DNA of 64,000 nucleotides from Aureimonas sp. Leaf427 (GTDB taxonomy: Bacteria > Pseudomonadota > Alphaproteobacteria > Rhizobiales > Rhizobiaceae), in NCBI RefSeq assembly GCF_001425485.1, contig NZ_LMQW01000001.1, positions 161,016-225,015 on the forward strand, in the 5' to 3' direction. Below, piece by piece: positions 59,253-64,000 of the stretch (within the stretch, counting starts at the first letter, position 1; every line of letters begins with the position of its first letter). Made by a program: the position numbers and the translations under genes. Under the pieces are notes generated by a model, which did not search any database, had not been told where the DNA came from, and saw only the letters and a list, made by a program, of their open reading frames with translations.

Positions 59253-61271
59253 ATGTCCGAGGTGCGCGTGATCCCTGAAAAGTCGAAACCCGAGGGTGGA
59301 CGGTTCCGACCAGGCAAAAGCGCCAAGGCGTCCGCCTGCGCGACATCGCTGCTTCTGGCCGCCGCCCTCGCAGGGGCCGTGCCGAGCCAGGCCTACGCCT
59401 TCGAGATCTTCGGGTGGAAGTTCTTCGAGAAGGACGAGGAAACCGCCGATCTCGTCGACCCCGTCAGCTACAGCGTCACGCTGACCGTCGTCGGCGCCGC
59501 GCCCGACGAGGCTAAGACGCTGCAGGAGGAACTGGAAGGCGCCTCGACGCTCGTCTCCGACAAGGACGATCCGGTCTCCGGCTCGCTCGGCCTCCTCTCC
59601 AAGGCCAAGGGCGACCGCAAGCGCCTGGTCGCCTCGCTCTACGAGAACGCCCGCTACGAAGGCCTCGTCACGATCCGCATCCAGGGCCAGGATATCGCCG
59701 ATCTCGCGCCGGATGCGGCCTTCGACACCGCCTCGGGCCCCGTGCCGGTGGAGATCACGGTCGAGCCGGGCGCGCTCTTCAAGCTCGGCGCCGTGGACAT
59801 CACCGCCGACGGCACGCCCGTTCCCCCCGATGCGACGGAGCTCGCCCCCGGCGGCACGGCGGAATCGGTGCGCATCCTGCGCGAGGAAGGCCGCCTCTTC
59901 GAGCGCCTGCGCGGCGAGGGCCGGCCCTTCGTCGCCGTGACCGACCGCGACGTCGTGGCGGACGGCGCGACGAAGACGCTCGACTACCGCCTCGCCGTCT
60001 CGCCCGGCGAACCCGTGCCCTTCGGCGAGATCTTCGTCGAGGGCGCCAAAGACGTCGATCCCGGCTTCATCGCCTACATGGCCGGCATCGAGCAGGGAAA
60101 GGTCTTCACGCCCGCCGACCTCAAGAAGGCGCGCGAGCGGCTCCTGAAGCTCGACGTCTTCTCCAGCGTCACGGTCAAGGAGGCCAAGGGGCAGGCAGAG
60201 GACGGCACGCTGCCGGTGCAGATCGAGGTCGGCGAGCGCAAGTTCCGCTATTACGGCGTCGGCGCGACCTACTCGAACACGGAAGGCGCCGGCGTCAACG
60301 GCTATTGGGGCCATCGCAATCTCTTCGGACGGGCGGAAAGCCTTCGCATCGACGCCGCCGTCTCGCGCATCGGCGCGACCGCCGTCAGCGACACCGTGCG
60401 CGAGACCGACGACTTCGACTACAAGCTCGGCGCCGTCTTCAAGAAGCCGGGCGTGCTCGGGCCGGACTCGGTCTATATCGGCTCGATCGAGGCGGTCAGC
60501 GAGCATCCGCTGGCCTACGACCGCGACAGTTTCGCGGTGACGTCGGGCGTTCAGTACGAACTGAGCGACCAGCAGACGATCGAGGCTCGCATTCGCGGCG
60601 AGTACGAGGAGATCACCGACTATCTCGGCACCGAGGACTTCCTCATCGCCTCCGTTCCCATCACCTACACGTTCGACGGGCGCGACGACAAACTGAACCC
60701 GACGGAGGGCTTTCTCGCCAAGCTCTACGCCGAGCCCTCCTATGAAATCTCCAACGGCACCCCCTTCGTGAAGGCGCGCGGCGACCTGTCGGCCTATCTC
60801 TCCCTTTCCGAGAGCGACCGCTTCGTGCTCGTCGGCCGCGTCGCCTACGGCTCGGTCTTCGGCGCCGACCTTCAGGACATTCCGAACGACCGGCGCTTCT
60901 ATGCCGGCGGCGGCGGCTCGGTGCGCGGCTACGCCTTCCAGACGATCGGCCCCTACTACCCCTCCGTTCCCCGGCCGGGCGGCGATCCCTCCTTCGTCGA
61001 TACGCCGACGGGCGGCCTCTCGCTCTTCGAGGCCTCCGCGGAGGTGCGCATCGGCGTCACCGAGAAGATCCAGATCGTCCCCTTCGTCGATGCCGGCGCG
61101 GTGTCGGACGAACTCACCCCCGATTTCTCGAACCTCAAGATCGGGACGGGCATCGGCGCGCGCTACCTGACGAGCTTCGGGCCGATCCGCGTCGATGTCG
61201 GCATTCCGCTCGACCCCGGCCCGCGCGACGGCGACTTCCAGATCTATGCCGGCATCGGACAGGCCTTCTGA
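59253..61271 (+). CDS. tamA: TamA, outer-membrane translocation/assembly protein (Omp85 family)
   Basis: 672 residues from [16 protein letters not shown], though later starts could also be used. A signal-type hydrophobic segment ([18 protein letters not shown]) is preceded by an unusually long basic N terminus. Three POTRA-like domains (about 70-320) lead to a 16-strand barrel, with [48 protein letters not shown], and the lid-lock type motif [21 protein letters not shown]. The end [11 protein letters not shown] is the final aromatic strand. Partner tamB starts three bases after. Confidence 0.92.
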   Translation: MSEVRVIPEKSKPEGGRFRPGKSAKASACATSLLLAAALAGAVPSQAYAFEIFGWKFFEKDEETADLVDPVSYSVTLTVVGAAPDEAKTLQEELEGASTLVSDKDDPVSGSLGLLSKAKGDRKRLVASLYENARYEGLVTIRIQGQDIADLAPDAAFDTASGPVPVEITVEPGALFKLGAVDITADGTPVPPDATELAPGGTAESVRILREEGRLFERLRGEGRPFVAVTDRDVVADGATKTLDYRLAVSPGEPVPFGEIFVEGAKDVDPGFIAYMAGIEQGKVFTPADLKKARERLLKLDVFSSVTVKEAKGQAEDGTLPVQIEVGERKFRYYGVGATYSNTEGAGVNGYWGHRNLFGRAESLRIDAAVSRIGATAVSDTVRETDDFDYKLGAVFKKPGVLGPDSVYIGSIEAVSEHPLAYDRDSFAVTSGVQYELSDQQTIEARIRGEYEEITDYLGTEDFLIASVPITYTFDGRDDKLNPTEGFLAKLYAEPSYEISNGTPFVKARGDLSAYLSLSESDRFVLVGRVAYGSVFGADLQDIPNDRRFYAGGGGSVRGYAFQTIGPYYPSVPRPGGDPSFVDTPTGGLSLFEASAEVRIGVTEKIQIVPFVDAGAVSDELTPDFSNLKIGTGIGARYLTSFGPIRVDVGIPLDPGPRDGDFQIYAGIGQAF

Positions 61272-61273
61272 CC

Positions 61274-64000
61274 ATGACGAGACACGCTTTCCTCGCCGCG
61301 CTCCGCGTCGCAGCCCTCGGCCTCGCCCTCCTCGCTCCCGCGACGGGCGCGAAGGCGCAGGCCTTCATCGCGGGACAGATCGAGAACCTTCTCTCCACCA
61401 ACACGACCAAGGTCGAGATCGAGGGCCTCACCGGCGCGCTGTCGGGCGCCGTGCGCATCGACCGCGTCACGGTCTCCGATCCGAAGGGCGTCTTCCTCAC
61501 CGCCAGCGACCTTGCCATGGACTGGTCGCCGCTGTCGCTGGCGCGCCTCAACGTCTCGATCGAGGCCCTCACCGCCGGGCAGATCGTGCTGGAGCGCCTG
61601 CCGGAAGCCGCCCCCGCCGATCCGAACGAGCCGGCAGGCTCGGGCTTCAGCCTGCCCTCGATCACCGCCGACATCCGGAAGATCTCGCTCGGCGAGTTCG
61701 TGATCGGCGAGGCCATCGCCGGCACGCGCGCGCGCCTCTCGGCCGAAGCCAGGCTCGGCCTCTCCAAGGACCCGGCGCGGCTCGACGTCTCCGCCGACAT
61801 CCAGCGCCTGGACCAGCCCGGCACGATCGCGGCCAATCTCCTCTTCGCTCCGGGCGAGAACCGGCTCGACGTGAACATCGACGCCAGCGAACCCGCCGGC
61901 GGGCTCGTGGCGTCGCTTCTGAAGATCCCCGGCGCCCCGGCCGTGAACCTCACGGTCAAGGGCCAGGGCCCGCTCTCCGATTTCATGGCGAACGGCGCGC
62001 TGACGGTCGGCTCCGACACGGCCGCGACCCTGACGGCGCAGGTCACAGACACTGGCGAAGGCCGCCGCATCGCGGCCTCGCTCGGCGTCTCCGCCGAGAA
62101 ATACGTGCCGACGACCTATGCGGCCTATGTCGACGGCGGCGTCGATCTCGACGCGCAGTTGCTCATCCGCCCCGACGGCACGATCGCGATCGATCAGGCC
62201 TCGCTCGTCTCCGGCCGCATCGACGCGCAGGCCTCCGGCACCTACGACCCCGCCGGCGCCGGCAATGCGCTGAACCTTGCCGTTTCCGGCCGCGGCGGCG
62301 GCACCGTGCCGATCCGCCTCGGTGCGGAGGGCGCCAGGACCGCGATCGACATCGCCAGCCTGAAGGCGACGCTGAAGGGCGCCCTGTCCGCCGCCGCGAT
62401 CGAAGCCTCCGCCACCCTGCCGACCGCCGGCTACGGCCCCTATGTCGCGACGGACCTCGCGCTCGCCGCCGCCTCCCCCGCCTTCGACGTCAACGCGCTC
62501 GCCGGTCCCCTGACGATCACCGCCGACGCCGCGTCGCTGACCGCACCCGAAGGCATCCAGGACCGCTTCCTCGAAGGCGCCATCCGCATCGAGGCGGAAG
62601 GCGCGCTCTCGGGCAGCGGCCTCAGCCTCACGACCGGCCGCGTCACCACCGGCGTCGCCAATGCCGGGATCACCGGCTCGGCCGCGTTCAACTTCTCGAC
62701 CTTCGATCTGAAGCTCACCTCCGACTTCGAGACGCTCGCGCTCTCGGCCGCCGCCGTGCCGCTGGCGGGCGACCGGCTGAACGTCTCCGGCGCCGTGACG
62801 CGGGGCGCGGACGGAACGTTGACGGCTCGCGACCTCGCCGTACGCGGAACGGGCCTTGCGATCGACGGCGGCGCGACGCTGACGAACGAGACCGTCACCG
62901 CCGATGTTACCGGCCGCATCGACGCGGCCGATGCCGAGAACGCTTCGATCTCCGGCAAGGCCGAGTTCAAGCTCACCGCCAACGGCCCCGTCGCCGCGCC
63001 CGACGTCGATGTGAGCCTGACCAGCCAGGGCCTTCGTGTGAACGGTCGCGAGCTGGCCAATCTGAAACTCGAAGCGCGCGGCGCCTTCACCTCCGCCACC
63101 CCGTCCGGCACGGTCGATCTCTCCGGCACGCTCGACGGCGTTCCGCTCACCGGCACCGCGCTCGTCGAGACGCTCGCCAATGGCGAACGCCGCGTCTCCA
63201 ACCTCACGATCGTGCAGGGACCGAACCGCATTTCCGGCGAGCTTCGCTTCACCGAAGCACCTGCCCCGCTCGGCCGCCTCGACTTCGCGGTCGCCGATAT
63301 CGGTCCGCTCGCGGCGCTGGCGCTTCAGCAGATGCAGGGCGACCTCAACGGCACCGTCGCGCTCTCCATGAACGAGGCCGACTTCCCGCTCGCCGACGTG
63401 AACCTCACCTCGCAGCGCCTCGCCGTCGCCGGCACGGTGCTTCAAGGCGTCGCGATCGATCTCGGCATCGCGGACTATCTCGGCCGCCCCTTCCCGGTCG
63501 GCAAAGTGACCGCGAATGCCTTCGAAGCCGGCACGGCCACCGTCTCCGATCTCGACCTCGACCTGACCCGCAGCGGCGACTTCACGCGCCTCGAAGCCAC
63601 CGCCAAGGCGAACGGCGCGCCCGTCACGTTCGCCGGCCAGGCCAATCTCGCGCCGACGGAAACGGTGATCGGAATCGAGACGCTGACCGCCGACATCCCG
63701 AACGCCGCCATCGCGCTGACCGCGCCCGCGACGATCACCCTTCGCGACGGCACGACCGAGATCGGCAAGCTGGAGCTGAAGACCGGCGACGGCTCGCTCT
63801 CGCTGGTCGGCCGAAGCGGCGCGGCGCTCGATCTCGACCTTTCGCTCGACCGCGTTCCCGCCGCCGTCGCCAACCCCTTCGTGCAAGGGCTCGACGCATC
63901 CGGCACCTTCACCGGCTCGGCCCGCGTCACCGGCGCATCGAGCGCGCCCGAAGCCGTCTTCGACCTTCGCGCGGAAGGGCTTGCCACCAGCCAGACCCGC
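61274..64000 (+). CDS. tamB: TamB, translocation and assembly module subunit (N-terminal part)
   Basis: The frame opens with ATG at 61274 (MTRHAFLAALRVAALGLALLAP, a signal anchor) and is open for exactly 909 codons to the window edge. It shows the beginning of TamB: FIAGQIENLLSTNTTKVEIEGLTGALSGAVRIDRVTVSDPKG. The remainder is repetitive beta-strand (AsmA-like) sequence forming a periplasm-spanning taco-like structure, used for lipid transport or outer-membrane protein assembly. The C-terminal DUF490 domain lies outside the window. Confidence 0.93.
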   Translation, partial: MTRHAFLAALRVAALGLALLAPATGAKAQAFIAGQIENLLSTNTTKVEIEGLTGALSGAVRIDRVTVSDPKGVFLTASDLAMDWSPLSLARLNVSIEALTAGQIVLERLPEAAPADPNEPAGSGFSLPSITADIRKISLGEFVIGEAIAGTRARLSAEARLGLSKDPARLDVSADIQRLDQPGTIAANLLFAPGENRLDVNIDASEPAGGLVASLLKIPGAPAVNLTVKGQGPLSDFMANGALTVGSDTAATLTAQVTDTGEGRRIAASLGVSAEKYVPTTYAAYVDGGVDLDAQLLIRPDGTIAIDQASLVSGRIDAQASGTYDPAGAGNALNLAVSGRGGGTVPIRLGAEGARTAIDIASLKATLKGALSAAAIEASATLPTAGYGPYVATDLALAAASPAFDVNALAGPLTITADAASLTAPEGIQDRFLEGAIRIEAEGALSGSGLSLTTGRVTTGVANAGITGSAAFNFSTFDLKLTSDFETLALSAAAVPLAGDRLNVSGAVTRGADGTLTARDLAVRGTGLAIDGGATLTNETVTADVTGRIDAADAENASISGKAEFKLTANGPVAAPDVDVSLTSQGLRVNGRELANLKLEARGAFTSATPSGTVDLSGTLDGVPLTGTALVETLANGERRVSNLTIVQGPNRISGELRFTEAPAPLGRLDFAVADIGPLAALALQQMQGDLNGTVALSMNEADFPLADVNLTSQRLAVAGTVLQGVAIDLGIADYLGRPFPVGKVTANAFEAGTATVSDLDLDLTRSGDFTRLEATAKANGAPVTFAGQANLAPTETVIGIETLTADIPNAAIALTAPATITLRDGTTEIGKLELKTGDGSLSLVGRSGAALDLDLSLDRVPAAVANPFVQGLDASGTFTGSARVTGASSAPEAVFDLRAEGLATSQTR

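Overview
The window is a gene-dense, GC-rich stretch of an alphaproteobacterial chromosome, most likely from the order Hyphomicrobiales (Rhizobiales). An Aurantimonadaceae-like facultative chemolithoautotroph is my best guess. Pointers are the red-type RuBisCO with CbbX, a BA14K-family small protein, DUF2585, a DgcA/StcD-type demethylase, a NasST-controlled nitrate cluster and rhizobial-type intergenic mosaic palindromes. I saw no rRNA, tRNA, CRISPR array, prophage or IS element. Taxonomy is inferred from gene content only.

Layout. 1-2.3 kb: the tail of an unknown gene and a flavin/Fe-S demethylase-type oxidoreductase. 2.6-4.3 kb: a soluble tandem-PAS chemoreceptor. 4.4-15.9 kb: a complete Calvin-Benson-Bassham operon on the minus strand (cbbF-P-T-K-A-L-S-X-E order), divergent from its regulator cbbR. 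A symmetric CbbR-type operator lies between them. 15.9-24.2 kb: type 2 IPP isomerase and a zeaxanthin-glucoside carotenoid cluster (crtE, crtZ; crtX-Y-I-B), with a BrnT/BrnA toxin-antitoxin pair between the convergent crtZ and crtB. 24.3-29.5 kb: DUF2585, a diguanylate cyclase, an Nramp-like transporter and a HerA-type ATPase, whose 3' end has a degenerate second copy about 1.7 kb away. 29.7-32.7 kb: an operon of glycerate 2-kinase, lyxose-isomerase-like cupin and secreted esterase. 33.0-35.0 kb: a membrane chemoreceptor.

35.1-47.8 kb: nitrate assimilation on the plus strand, nasT-nasS, nrtABC, nirBD, nasA, cysG. An RNA leader with two hexaloop hairpins and a terminator precedes nrtA and fits ANTAR (NasT) antitermination. 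47.9-54.6 kb: LysE exporter, DUF2254 protein, UdgX, aquaporin Z, a DNA-repair-linked radical SAM protein and a BA14K-like protein. 54.8-58.8 kb: a form II coxS-L-M set (molybdenum hydroxylase of the CO dehydrogenase family). 59.3-64.0 kb: tamA and the first 909 codons of tamB, which runs off the window.

The Calvin operon fixes CO2, the cox enzyme may feed electrons from CO or a related substrate, and NasA/NirBD with siroheme from CysG assimilates nitrate. The carotenoid cluster uses isoprenoid units to make photoprotective pigment. A recurring non-coding theme is palindromic elements in gaps of these operons, including both gaps around the RuBisCO small-subunit gene.
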